64,000 nucleotides of DNA from Mixophyes australis (taxonomy: Eukaryota > Chordata > Amphibia > Anura > Limnodynastidae), in assembly GCA_036250195.1 (NCBI GenBank), contig JAVHZZ010000005.1:76435705-76499704 (forward strand), given 5' to 3'. Below are positions 32,856 through 44,639 of this stretch, piece after piece (positions within the stretch are counted from its first letter, which is position 1; every line of letters begins with the position of its first letter). The notes below the pieces were generated by a model. It was not told the DNA's origin. It worked only from the letters and a program-made list of their open reading frames with translations, and did not search any database. The position numbers were made by a program, and so were the translations under genes.

Positions 32856-35800
32856 TACACCATTTCTAGCAACGACTGCCTCATGCCCATCTCCTTGCAT
32901 ACCTCTGTCGGCCCCTTTGAGACCTTAGCCTTTGTGGATTCCGGCTCTGCCGGAAATTTCATCTCTGCCACTCTGGCATCGCAACTCCAATTAACTACTA
33001 TCAAATTGCCTCAGCCGTTATTCCTCACCGCGGTAGATGGGAATCGGATCTCCAACGGGTCTGTTTCTCACGCCTGCGCTCCAGTTCGGCTGACGGTAGG
33101 GGTGCTACATTCTGAAGTCATCGAGTTGCTGGTTCTTCCTCGTTCTGTCAACACCGTCATTCTAGGATTACCTTGGCTCAAGCTTCATTCACCCCAATTT
33201 GATTGGAATCGTGCGATGGTTACTTCTTGGGGCCCACAATGTTTTAAGTCCTGTGTGTCTGGTCTAAAACCCAGCCAGACCTCTCTTCCTTTTCTTCTGA
33301 TATCTCCACACGTTGAACTGCCACTTTCATATATTGCTTATCAAGATGTGTTTTGCAAAGCTGCGGCCGAGATCCTGCCCCCCCATCGGCCCTGGGACTG
33401 CTCCATTGAATTACTACCTGATAAACCTCTTCCTAAGGGCAGAATCTATCCCCTATCTCTCCCTGAGAATACTGCTATGACCACCTATATCTCTGAGAAT
33501 CTTCAACGTGGCTTTATCAGGAAATCTTCCTCTCCCGCGGGCGCGGGATTTTTCTTCGTCAAGAAGAAAGACGGTTCCCTACGGCCGTGTATTGACTACC
33601 GGCGATTGAATGCCATCACTATAAAGAACAGATACCCGTTACCTCTCATCTCTGAGCTCTTTGATAGAATCGCTGGATCCAAGGTCTTTACTAAGCTAGA
33701 CCCGTGGGGGGGCGTATAACCTCATCCGTATACGCTCAGGAGACGAGTGGAAGACTGCATTCTGCACTAAAGAAGGCCACTTCGAATACCTAGTCATGCC
33801 CTTCGGGTTGTGCAATGCCCCCGCTGTTTTCCAATCTTTTATGAATGATATTTTCCAAGACCTTCTCTACATCTCCGTAGTAGCTTATCTGGATGACATC
33901 TTAATCTTTTCTTCAGATTTGACCAGCCATCGTGATCATGTAAGAGAGGTCCTGTCTCGTCTACGAGCCAATAAGTTGTATTGTAAGCTTGAGAAATGTG
34001 TATTTGAGAAGCCACAGATTCCCTTCCTGGGCTACATCGTGTCAGGGTCCGGTCTACAGATGGATCCAGTCAAGCTATCTGCCATCCTCAAATGGCCTAG
34101 ACCTATGGGTCTGAAAGCTACCCAGAGATTCATTGGCTTCGCCAACTATTACCGGCAGTTCATTCCACGGTTTTCTTCTATCATCGCACCAATTACCGCT
34201 CTGACTAAGAAAACTGCTAATCCTCATGTTTGGCCCACGGAGGCCATCGACGCCTTCGAAGCACTCAAGAAAGCCTTTTCTTCCGCCTCTGTGCTTGTTC
34301 AACCGGATCAAGATAAACCATTCCTGGTAGAAGTGGATGCATCTGCAGTAGGAGTCGGGGCAGTTCTTTCACAAGAATCCATTTCAGGGGGACTACTGCC
34401 ATGTGGGTTCTTTTCAAGGAGATTCACTTCCTCTGAATCGGTATAGGGGATAAAGAGTTATTGGCGGTGAAGTCTGCGCTTGAAGAATGGCGTCATCTTC
34501 TAGAGGGGGCACGTCATCCTGTTACTGTATTCACCGACCACAAGAACCTCATCTATCTCCGGGATGCTCGGTGTCTCAACCCCCGGCAAGCCAGATGGTC
34601 CTCATTCTTCGCCCGCTTTAATCTCATTCTTACTTATCGTGCTGGTTATCTCAATTCCAAAGCTGATGCCCTCTCTTGCTCTTTTGATGTCTCCGATTCT
34701 TCACCCACTACTGTACCTCCGCCAGTGTTTGAACCCTCCTGTATTGTAGCCATCACCCGTACTCCTCCTGTGGGTTGTTCTTTCCTAGTACCACATCTAC
34801 GCTTAAAGGCGTTACGTTGGACTCATGCCTCTAGGTTTGCCGGTCATGCTGGTACTGAGAAGACTCTCTCGCGGTTATCACGACATTACTGGTGGCCAAC
34901 TGCCCGTACGGATGTCCAGGAGTTTGTAGCCTCATGCTCTATTTGTGCCCAGAACAAAGTGCCTAGACAATCCCCCGCTGGATTGTTACAACCTCTTCCG
35001 ATTCCTGATCGCCCATGGTCCAGCATCTCGATGGATTTTATTACTGATTTGCCACCCAGCAGCGGCTTTGACACCATTTGGGTCACAGTAGACCGGTTCT
35101 CTAAAATGGCTCATTTCGTTCCTCTAAAAGGCCTTCCATCTGCATCCAAATTGGCACAAGTCTTCATCAAAGAAATCTTTCGTCTCCACGGGTGTCCTCT
35201 GGAAATAATCTCTGACCGAGGTGTCCAGTTCGTGTCTCGCTTCTGGAGAGCCTTCTGCAAAGATATAGGTATTACTCTCAAGTTCTCCTCTGGATATCAT
35301 CCCCAGACGAACGGCCAGACGGAGCGAGTAAACCAAGACCTGGAGGCGTTCCTTCGTTGTTTCTCATCTCTTAACCAATCTAATTGGAGTCTTCTGCTAC
35401 CTTGGGCCGAGTTCACACACAACAATCATGTCCATTGTTCTTCTGGGTTTTCTCCCTTCTTCACTGTGTATGGGACTCATCCTACCCTCCCCACGTTCTC
35501 TTCCACCTCCTCCACGGTCCCTGCCGCCCATGCCATGACTCAAGATATGGCTAAGTTATGGGCTACCACCAAAGAGAACCTTCTGAAATCCGGACGGCAT
35601 TATAAATCTTCTGCCGATCATCATAGAAGAGTTGTGCCAGCTCTCCAAGTGGGGGACAAAGTGTGGCTGTCCACCAGGAATCTAAAATTACGGGTTCCTT
35701 CCATGAAACTTGCACCTCGTTTCATTGGTCCTTTCCCAGTAACTCAAGTAATTAATCCAGTTACGGTTCGACTCCAACTCCCTCCACAGATGAAGATTCA

Positions 35801-36221
35801 TAACACCTTCCATATTTTCCTCCTCAAACCGCTGGTCCTAAACAAATTTGTTCATACCGCTACTGTTCCTCAGGCCATTTCCACTACTATGGGCAATGAA
35901 TATGAGATTAGCCAAATTCTTGCTGAACGCAAAGTTCGTGGTCGGTTCCAATACCTAGTACACTGGAAAGGCTTCGGCCTAGAGGAGAGATCTTGGGTCT
36001 TTAAAGAAGATTTGCATGCCCCTAGACTACTGGCAGACTTCCTGAAACATCGTTCTGTACCCAGTGATTCCCCCAATTGTAAGGAGAGGGGTACTGTCAG
36101 ACGCCGTCCCTGCGCCTCCTCCTCGAGCAGGGACGGACGTCTGTCTCTAGAGCGCCCCGTTGCCAAGCAACGGGGACGCCTCTTCTGGCGACGTGGTGCG
36201 CAGGCGCGCCCGTCGCCATAG
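32798..36221 (+). pseudogene. Pol, element B copy 1 (two frame breaks)
   Basis: Entered from gag by -1 frameshifting. Protease DSGS at 32937-32948; RT start through the [13 protein letters not shown] block; break 1 in a G7 run (33706-33712), so the frame stops at 33719 and resumes at 33712 in another frame; RT catalytic YLDD at 33886-33897; RNase H EVDAS; break 2 near 34436-34446, where spacing is 7 nt shorter than in element A and a TAG ends the frame; then RNase H TDHKN, integrase H2C2 finger, DDE residues (MDF ~35030; SDRG ~35213; Glu 35322-35324) and a C-terminal chromodomain (~35896-36055, YLVHWKGFG). The last frame reads into LTR 2 and stops at 36221. No functional RT-RNase H can be made without correcting both breaks, so the copy is non-autonomous. 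Confidence 0.93.
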
Positions 36222-36726
36222 CAACGGGACGCGTCTTTCTAGTTCCTGTCGGCGGTCAGAACAGCTGACCGCCGATCCCCTGCCCACCAATGAGGAAGCT
36301 TCACTTCCTATTTAAAGTCTGCTCTGACACCATTAGGGTGCCAGAGCAACTGGTTTACCTAGTCTCCAGCGTTCCTGTATAGTTACATCTCGCTTCCTGT
36401 GTTTTGACCCGGCTTCCTGACCTCGCTTTCGGATTCTCCATTTGTTCCATCCTGATATTCTGGTTTGACCTCGGCCTGCTGACCATTCTCTGTCTCCTGA
36501 TTCGGTACCTCATCTGCCCGGTTGGTTCCTGACTCTGCCTGTTTGACTACGTGTTTCTCTATATCTCGCAAGTAGCTACCTGGGAGGGCCGCGACCTGCA
36601 CATCGTTGCCGCTAAGTCCAAACTTCCTTGCGGGGGTCCCTGGTGAACACCAGCGGCGTGTTAGACTCCGCGCCTCCTGGTGTAGTAGTGCCAATACTTG
36701 CAGGTACTAAGGTCACGTCTGTGACA
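36095..36726 (+). repeat. Element B LTR 2 (central, chimeric)
   Basis: 632 bp. G at 36178 and T at 36186 agree with LTR 3; A at 36602 agrees with LTR 1. It therefore reads as 3' LTR on the left and 5' LTR on the right. Its promoter (self-primer at 36340-36349) and the primer-binding site after it (36729-36738) are intact. Confidence 0.95.
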
Positions 36727-36739
36727 GTTTGCTCTGGCC

Positions 36740-37687
36740 ATGTCAACCGACTCAGCTAATGAACCCTCTGCACGTGACCTTCTACTCCACTTGGCTCATA
36801 GGGTGGAGAAGCAAGAAGCAGAGCAGGCACAGTTACTTCACTGTATCCAAGGAGTCGCAACTCGTCTTGAGACCCTCCAGGTCTCCATGGCTTCTGCTCA
36901 AAATGTTCCTGTGACTACCGCGGTAGTCGCCGCCACCTCCTCCTCTCCTGCAGTGGTTTCCTCTACAGCCCTGAGACTCTCTCCACCGGACAAGTTTGAT
37001 GGCGAGCCTAAAAGATGCAGAGGATTCCTTAATCAGTGTCTGATCCACTTCGAGTGTAGTCCTGCATCTTTTCCCTCTGAACGCATTAAGGTGGCATTTA
37101 TTATGTCCTTATTATCCGGACAGGCCCTTGCTTGGGCCTCCCCCCTGTGGGAGCGAGATGACCCTATGCTGTCCAACGTCACCACCTTCATTGAAACCTT
37201 CCGCAAGGTTTTTGATGAGCCCGGATGCATCTCCTCGGCTGCCTCCAGTCTCCTTAACCTCCGCCAGGGATCCCTGACCGTCGGGCAGTATGCTATACAA
37301 TTCCGCACGCTGTCCTCTGAGCTCAGTTGGAATAACGAAGCTTTGGTAGCAACCTTTTGGCAAGGACTCTCAGACCGAGTTAAGGATGAGTTAACTTCCC
37401 GTGAGCTTCCCGCTGATTTGGATTCCCTGATTTCTTTATGCAATCGCATTGATCTACGTTTCCGTGAGCGGACTCAGGAACGTGCCACTTCCAGACGGTC
37501 CTCTACTCGCCTTGCTCCCATGTTTCAAAACCCGGTCCTTCCTGAAGAACCGATGCAAATCGGCCGTTCCCGGCTGTCCGCCGAGGAACGTCAACGTCGC
37601 TTCAAGCAAAACCTATGTCTGTATTGTGGAGATCCTGGTCATACCATCTCATCTTGTACCAAGAGACCGGGAAACGCCCCCTCCTAA
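36740..37687 (+). CDS. Gag, element B copy 2
   Basis: Predicted protein identical to copy 1 (315 residues, same CCHC knuckle), offset by exactly 4876 bp. The -1 heptamer GGGAAAC is at 37669-37675 and the stem arms are at 37681-37691 and 37703-37714. Confidence 0.92.
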   Translation: MSTDSANEPSARDLLLHLAHRVEKQEAEQAQLLHCIQGVATRLETLQVSMASAQNVPVTTAVVAATSSSPAVVSSTALRLSPPDKFDGEPKRCRGFLNQCLIHFECSPASFPSERIKVAFIMSLLSGQALAWASPLWERDDPMLSNVTTFIETFRKVFDEPGCISSAASSLLNLRQGSLTVGQYAIQFRTLSSELSWNNEALVATFWQGLSDRVKDELTSRELPADLDSLISLCNRIDLRFRERTQERATSRRSSTRLAPMFQNPVLPEEPMQIGRSRLSAEERQRRFKQNLCLYCGDPGHTISSCTKRPGNAPS

Positions 37688-40600
37688 TCGGTGGAAGGGA
37701 GGCCGATTTAGGAGTTGGAGTTATTACTCCCTACACCATTTCTAGCAACGACTGCCTCATGCCCATCTCCTTGCATACCTCTGTCGGCCCCTTTGAGACC
37801 TTAGCCTTTGTGGATTCCGGCTCTGCCGGAAATTTCATCTCTGCCACTCTGGCATCGCAACTCCAATTAACTACTATCAAATTGCCTCAGCCGTTATTCC
37901 TCACCGCGGTAGATGGGAATCGGATCTCCAACGGGTCTGTTTCTCACGCCTGCGCTCCAGTTCGGCTGACGGTAGGGGTGCTACATTCTGAAGTCATCGA
38001 GTTGCTGGTTCTTCCTCGTTCTGTCAACACCGTCATTCTAGGATTACCTTGGCTCAAGCTTCATTCACCCCAATTTGATTGGAATCGTGCGATGGTTACT
38101 TCTTGGGGCCCACAATGTTTTAAGTCCTGTGTGTCTGGTCTAAAACCCAGCCAGACCTCTCTTCCTTTTCTTCTGATATCTCCACACGTTGAACTGCCAC
38201 TTTCATATATTGCTTATCAAGATGTGTTTTGCAAAGCTGCGGCCGAGATCCTGCCCCCCCATCGGCCCTGGGACTGCTCCATTGAATTACTACCTGATAA
38301 ACCTCTTCCTAAGGGCAGAATCTATCCCCTATCTCTCCCTGAGAATACTGCTATGACCACCTATATCTCTGAGAATCTTCAACGTGGCTTTATCAGGAAA
38401 TCTTCCTCTCCCGCGGGCGCGGGATTTTTCTTCGTCAAGAAGAAAGACGGTTCCCTACGGCCGTGTATTGACTACCGGCGATTGAATGCCATCACTATAA
38501 AGAACAGATACCCGTTACCTCTCATCTCTGAGCTCTTTGATAGAATCGCTGGATCCAAGGTCTTTACTAAGCTAGACCCGTGGGGGGGCGTATAACCTCA
38601 TCCGTATACGCTCAGGAGACGAGTGGAAGACTGCATTCTGCACTAAAGAAGGCCACTTCGAATACCTAGTCATGCCCTTCGGGTTGTGCAATGCCCCCGC
38701 TGTTTTCCAATCTTTTATGAATGATATTTTCCAAGACCTTCTCTACATCTCCGTAGTAGCTTATCTGGATGACATCTTAATCTTTTCTTCAGATTTGACC
38801 AGCCATCGTGATCATGTAAGAGAGGTCCTGTCTCGTCTACGAGCCAATAAGTTGTATTGTAAGCTTGAGAAATGTGTATTTGAGAAGCCACAGATTCCCT
38901 TCCTGGGCTACATCGTGTCAGGGTCCGGTCTACAGATGGATCCAGTCAAGCTATCTGCCATCCTCAAATGGCCTAGACCTATGGGTCTGAAAGCTACCCA
39001 GAGATTCATTGGCTTCGCCAACTATTACCGGCAGTTCATTCCACGGTTTTCTTCTATCATCGCACCAATTACCGCTCTGACTAAGAAAACTGCTAATCCT
39101 CATGTTTGGCCCACGGAGGCCATCGACGCCTTCGAAGCACTCAAGAAAGCCTTTTCTTCCGCCTCTGTGCTTGTTCAACCGGATCAAGATAAACCATTCC
39201 TGGTAGAAGTGGATGCATCTGCAGTAGGAGTCGGGGCAGTTCTTTCACAAGAATCCATTTCAGGGGGACTACTGCCATGTGGGTTCTTTTCAAGGAGATT
39301 CACTTCCTCTGAATCGGTATAGGGGATAAAGAGTTATTGGCGGTGAAGTCTGCGCTTGAAGAATGGCGTCATCTTCTAGAGGGGGCACGTCATCCTGTTA
39401 CTGTATTCACCGACCACAAGAACCTCATCTATCTCCGGGATGCTCGGTGTCTCAACCCCCGGCAAGCCAGATGGTCCTCATTCTTCGCCCGCTTTAATCT
39501 CATTCTTACTTATCGTGCTGGTTATCTCAATTCCAAAGCTGATGCCCTCTCTTGCTCTTTTGATGTCTCCGATTCTTCACCCACTACTGTACCTCCGCCA
39601 GTGTTTGAACCCTCCTGTATTGTAGCCATCACCCGTACTCCTCCTGTGGGTTGTTCTTTCCTAGTACCACATCTACGCTTAAAGGCGTTACGTTGGACTC
39701 ATGCCTCTAGGTTTGCCGGTCATGCTGGTACTGAGAAGACTCTCTCGCGGTTATCACGACATTACTGGTGGCCAACTGCCCGTACGGATGTCCAGGAGTT
39801 TGTAGCCTCATGCTCTATTTGTGCCCAGAACAAAGTGCCTAGACAATCCCCCGCTGGATTGTTACAACCTCTTCCGATTCCTGATCGCCCATGGTCCAGC
39901 ATCTCGATGGATTTTATTACTGATTTGCCACCCAGCAGCGGCTTTGACACCATTTGGGTCACAGTAGACCGGTTCTCTAAAATGGCTCATTTCGTTCCTC
40001 TAAAAGGCCTTCCATCTGCATCCAAATTGGCACAAGTCTTCATCAAAGAAATCTTTCGTCTCCACGGGTGTCCTCTGGAAATAATCTCTGACCGAGGTGT
40101 CCAGTTCGTGTCTCGCTTCTGGAGAGCCTTCTGCAAAGATATAGGTATTACTCTCAAGTTCTCCTCTGGATATCATCCCCAGACGAACGGCCAGACGGAG
40201 CGAGTAAACCAAGACCTGGAGGCGTTCCTTCGTTGTTTCTCATCTCTTAACCAATCTAATTGGAGTCTTCTGCTACCTTGGGCCGAGTTCACACACAACA
40301 ATCATGTCCATTGTTCTTCTGGGTTTTCTCCCTTCTTCACTGTGTATGGGACTCATCCTACCCTCCCCACGTTCTCTTCCACCTCCTCCACGGTCCCTGC
40401 CGCCCATGCCATGACTCAAGATATGGCTAAGTTATGGGCTACCACCAAAGAGAACCTTCTGAAATCCGGACGGCATTATAAATCTTCTGCCGATCATCAT
40501 AGAAGAGTTGTGCCAGCTCTCCAAGTGGGGGACAAAGTGTGGCTGTCCACCAGGAATCTAAAATTACGGGTTCCTTCCATGAAACTTGCACCTCGTTTCA

Positions 40601-41097
40601 TTGGTCCTTTCCCAGTAACTCAAGTAATTAATCCAGTTACGGTTCGACTCCAACTCCCTCCACAGATGAAGATTCATAACACCTTCCATATTTTCCTCCT
40701 CAAACCGCTGGTCCTAAACAAATTTGTTCATACCGCTACTGTTCCTCAGGCCATTTCCACTACTATGGGCAATGAATATGAGATTAGCCAAATTCTTGCT
40801 GAACGCAAAGTTCGTGGTCGGTTCCAATACCTAGTACACTGGAAAGGCTTCGGCCTAGAGGAGAGATCTTGGGTCTTTAAAGAAGATTTGCATGCCCCTA
40901 GACTACTGGCAGACTTCCTGAAACATCGTTCTGTACCCAGTGATTCCCCCAATTGTAAGGAGAGGGGTACTGTCAGACGCCGTCCCTGCGCCTCCTCCTC
41001 GAGCAGGGACGGACGTCTGTCTCTAGAGCGCCCCGTTGCCAAGCAACGGGGACGCCTCTTCTGGCGACGTGGTGCGCAGGCGCGCCCGTCGCCATAG
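37674..41097 (+). pseudogene. Pol, element B copy 2 (same two frame breaks)
   Basis: Same domains and same lesions as copy 1: G7 run at 38582-38588 with the frame stopping at 38595, and the RNase H break ending in TAG at 39320-39322. YLDD at 38762-38773; chromodomain ~40772-40931; the frame ends in LTR 3 at 41097. The shared lesions show they predate the tandem duplication. Confidence 0.93.
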
Positions 41098-41602
41098 CAA
41101 CGGGACGCGTCTTTCTAGTTCCTGTCGGCGGTCAGAACAGCTGACCGCCGATCCCCTGCCCACCAATGAGGAAGCTTCACTTCCTATTTAAAGTCTGCTC
41201 TGACACCATTAGGGTGCCAGAGCAACTGGTTTACCTAGTCTCCAGCGTTCCTGTATAGTTACATCTCGCTTCCTGTGTTTTGACCCGGCTTCCTGACCTC
41301 GCTTTCGGATTCTCCATTTGTTCCATCCTGATATTCTGGTTTGACCTCGGCCTGCTGACCATTCTCTGTCTCCTGATTCGGTACCTCATCTGCCCGGTTG
41401 GTTCCTGACTCTGCCTGTTTGACTACGTGTTTCTCTATATCTCGCAAGTAGCTACCTGGGAGGGCCGCGACCTGCACGTCGTTGCCGCTAAGTCCAAACT
41501 TCCTTGCGGGGGTCCCTGGTGAACACCAGCGGCGTGTTAGACTCCGCGCCTCCTGGTGTAGTAGTGCCAATACTTGCAGGTACTAAGGTCACGTCTGTGA
41601 CA
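40971..41602 (+). repeat. Element B LTR 3 (3' LTR)
   Basis: 632 bp. Diagnostic bases G at 41054, T at 41062, G at 41478. Preceded by the polypurine tract AAGGAGAGGGG (40958-40968) and followed by ATGGT. Confidence 0.96.
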
Positions 41603-41910
41603 ATGGTACTCTAAGGAACCCACAGACCGCAAGTGCAAATACTAGTTAACCACTGTGTTTGACATGTGGTGCCACTTGTATTTAACCCAGTGCCATGTAT
41701 CTATATAGATATAAATATATATACATGCATTTGGCTTTTCATGCATTTGCAAATATGTGTAACAGAATTTTTTCAGTAAAGTGCCAACCACACCCCCACA
41801 TTAGGTTGGCAACACCCACTCGGCAAATGTCACGCCCACTTAGATGGGGGGCGCCGATGCCCTGTTTCGCCCAGGGCACTAAAATGTCTTGTTAAGGCAC
41901 TGGTTAGTGC

Positions 41911-44639
41911 TATACGGAAAGTTTAATTGCAACAATTCCTTTTACCCTCTAATTATAGATAGTATACAGGCAAGTATGAGACTAGACTACGTCTTGATGA
42001 TCCACAAGTACAAATGTAAAATAACGATCCATTTGTTTTGTTAGTGATCTACAGAGACGATGCTGGAGATTATCTCCCATATACTTCGACCATGGGTTGC
42101 CTACAAACAATTTCCCGTCATTTTCAGGAAATTTGCACTATAACCAATATATCATTTGTACGTTTTATGTACATCATTTTATGTATTGATATAAACTTAC
42201 CAAATTAAGTTGTACAATTTTGTATCCCACATCATGTACCTTCCTCTTTTTTCTTTCTGCATCATTTCTCCTTGCAATTTAAATTTAACAAAAACAATTT
42301 AAAAATATCATGCAATATCTTTTTTTTATAAACATTACTTATGTTTGCATGTACCCTTAGATACTGTTTGAATAATGCTGATTAGCTCAGCCCAGAATGT
42401 GCAATATCCTCATCACTGCCTTGAAATTGGAATAGCAATTCTTTGAGCTGTATAGTTGATAGCAGCTATAACAAACTAATGAATAACCACATTAAACATT
42501 TTATAGATATTTTATGAATTGAGTAATGCTCTCTCATTAACTTTGCAGTCCCTACCAATTCCTAAATGAATTGTAACATAATATAAGACACAACTGACAA
42601 CAAATTTGATTATCATATGTTCTGACTTATATTGTTTTATTATTTAAACAGCAATTGAAGCCTAGAGACATAACTAAATAATATAAAGCAGGCTTATTCT
42701 GAGAGCTTTTTATCATTTTATATAATGTGAATAGGAAAGTTAAGCTGTCTATGTGAAAAATCATTCCATTTAGCAATGTAGTAATATACACTTTCTATAA
42801 CAATTCTTAGAACAATTTATTCAGTTTTTTATGTAATGGTGCTTACCTGATTACTTCCACAGCATTGGATGATGGTGAAGCCTACATTGTTATCTTTAGC
42901 TACCTACACATGAGCAATGCTAAATTTTTGTCCTGGTTGCTGTCAAAGCTTTGACTTGTATAGCAAGTCAAATTGCAATGACCTGGTCATTCAGCTATTT
43001 GGCCACATGACTGCATCATGTGGGGAAAAGTCATTTTGGTCTGCAGATCACTGCACACACATGCAGATTGTGACCATTGTGCAATCAGATTTTCCAACAA
43101 ATCTAATCAAAATTCTATCAGACTTTGCTATATTTGGATTGGTTTACTTGGTCATTTTGGTCCAACACATAGAGCAAAAATTTCCAAATGGTCAAACCGG
43201 ATGTTTCCCCTGTCCCATGCATGCATTACTACTAACTTCCAAATAGTCAGTATTTATAACTCTTAAATCCATGTTTCCTAATTATTTTATTTAAATGGAG
43301 AAGCTAATCAGTTTCTGTTTAAGTATAATAAATTACAATTCCATCCTCTAATGATTCCTGAACAGGCAGTTGGATAGCGAAAGAGTCCTCGTCTGGAAAT
43401 GATCAAGCACATATGTAAATACAAGACACTGAAATCCTTTCTAAACTGTAGCTCTGCTTAAAGTGCAAGCCAAAAATATCAAGTCTATACAGCCAATATG
43501 TTTTCAGACTCAGGGGAAAAACATGGCATTGCCCAGCGAGGCCACTCCACCCTCCACCCTCCCAGGACCCCGCTCTGCTTTTTCTCTGGAGGGTATCCAA
43601 GCAGTGCTAGCCCCTGTAGCGGCCATACCTCCTACAGTTTTGGTAGTTCTGCCACTGTCAGGAATCTTCCATTTTTTCTCTTATAACACACTGGCTCTGG
43701 AGCTAAATCTCTACAAGACTAGTAATAGATTATAAATTACATGAAAACATGAATTTACAAATACAGTGTGGAATGGTATTTCACTAATGAACTTTGAACT
43801 CTCTTAACTCTAATTGGTACTTCCCCACAACTACAAGCTGTTTCTTTATCAGTGGTAATGTTATGCCCTAACAGAGTGCTTGTCTTATGCAAATGCCTGA
43901 CCTCTAATATTTTGAGACGTTATGGTATCTTGAAAAAGAGATGGGGTTTTCAGCCACAGTGATAACCTTCCCTATTAGGCCTGCCTCTATTTGAATATAC
44001 GGTTGACTTTTGCAGAAACATACATGGTGAATTGGTGGCATATTATGAAATCCTCAGAATGTCATGGATACATTTTCAAATAATCAGTTTACAAATGTCA
44101 TATGTAAAAAATTGAACAACCTAAAAGAATGAAGGAAATTGTCTTCAAAAACCTCTCCTTGCCTGGACACCATATGCCATCTTGATTTCACCACTATCAT
44201 ACTGATTTCAATCAAACCAAATTAAATAATGTTCGTGCCAGTGTTGGACTGGCTCCACTGGCAGAGGACCGATCCCCTTCCCATGTCGCAAGGCTCCAGA
44301 CTGTGAACTGATGATGCCCACCCACTGTGATTTCCATGACAGTGGGTGGGCGCCATGCTTGAAAGGTGCTCAGCGTACCACCCTGCTCACCCTCTAAAGG
44401 TTTGAAGCCTTCAGTTTGAAGGAGCTGTGAACCCTGCTGATGCATCGTGTACACTTACTTGGGGTGCCAGGATGTAGGATCTAGTGTGATATCCCCCCCC
44501 CTTTGTTGTATCTTTCTGCTTTAGCTCCGGCTATGGCGTGGGTGTGGCATCTAAGACCAGAGAGCTGACCTAATACATGTTTGCCTAGCACATAATAACC
44601 AGTGGATTGGAGAGAAAGTAGTAGTTTAAGTGCTCTTCA
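41911..44639. other. Non-coding stretch, nothing recognised
   Basis: AT-rich. The 109-codon plus frame at 42917 has no family motif or splice context. No repeat termini recognised. Confidence 0.5.

Larger units (their letters stand above)
31219..41602 (+). mobile_element. Tandem sushi-type retrotransposon: LTR-int-LTR-int-LTR (element B)
   Basis: Three 632 bp LTRs at 31219, 36095 and 40971 (period exactly 4876 bp) alternate with two internal regions whose predicted proteins are identical. One perfect 5 bp target duplication ATGGT flanks the whole array (31214-31218 and 41603-41607), and none surrounds the central LTR. This indicates a single insertion followed by duplication. Each unit has a primer-binding site, gag, a -1 frameshift site, pol with chromodomain and a polypurine tract. 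Both pol copies carry the same two breaks. Confidence 0.95.
29994..41902. mobile_element. hAT-like element split by the tandem retrotransposon
   Basis: The left end CAGAGCCGTAACAACAG at 29994 is preceded by GTTAGTGC (29986-29993), and the right end CTTGTTAAGGCACTG at 41902 is followed by the identical GTTAGTGC (41903-41910). An 8 bp duplication and CAG...CTG ends indicate hAT. The span is inflated by the LTR array at 31219-41602. A second, similar left end occurs at 31006 (CAGAGCCATAACTAG, with the shared CAAGCCCAAGGGGGCGCAG block), so this host element is itself composite. Sequence between 30240 and 31005 is unassigned, with a T-rich tract at 30460-30530. Confidence 0.6.

Noticed and set aside
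31006..41655. A second nested hAT element from 31006 to about 41655
   Set aside because: The ends are loosely similar (CAGAGCCATAACTAG and GTTAACCACTG), but the flanking 8-mers GTAACATC and TGTTTGAC do not match.
42917..43246. 109-codon frame as a possible exon
   Set aside because: No splice sites, no domain motif and no supporting context.
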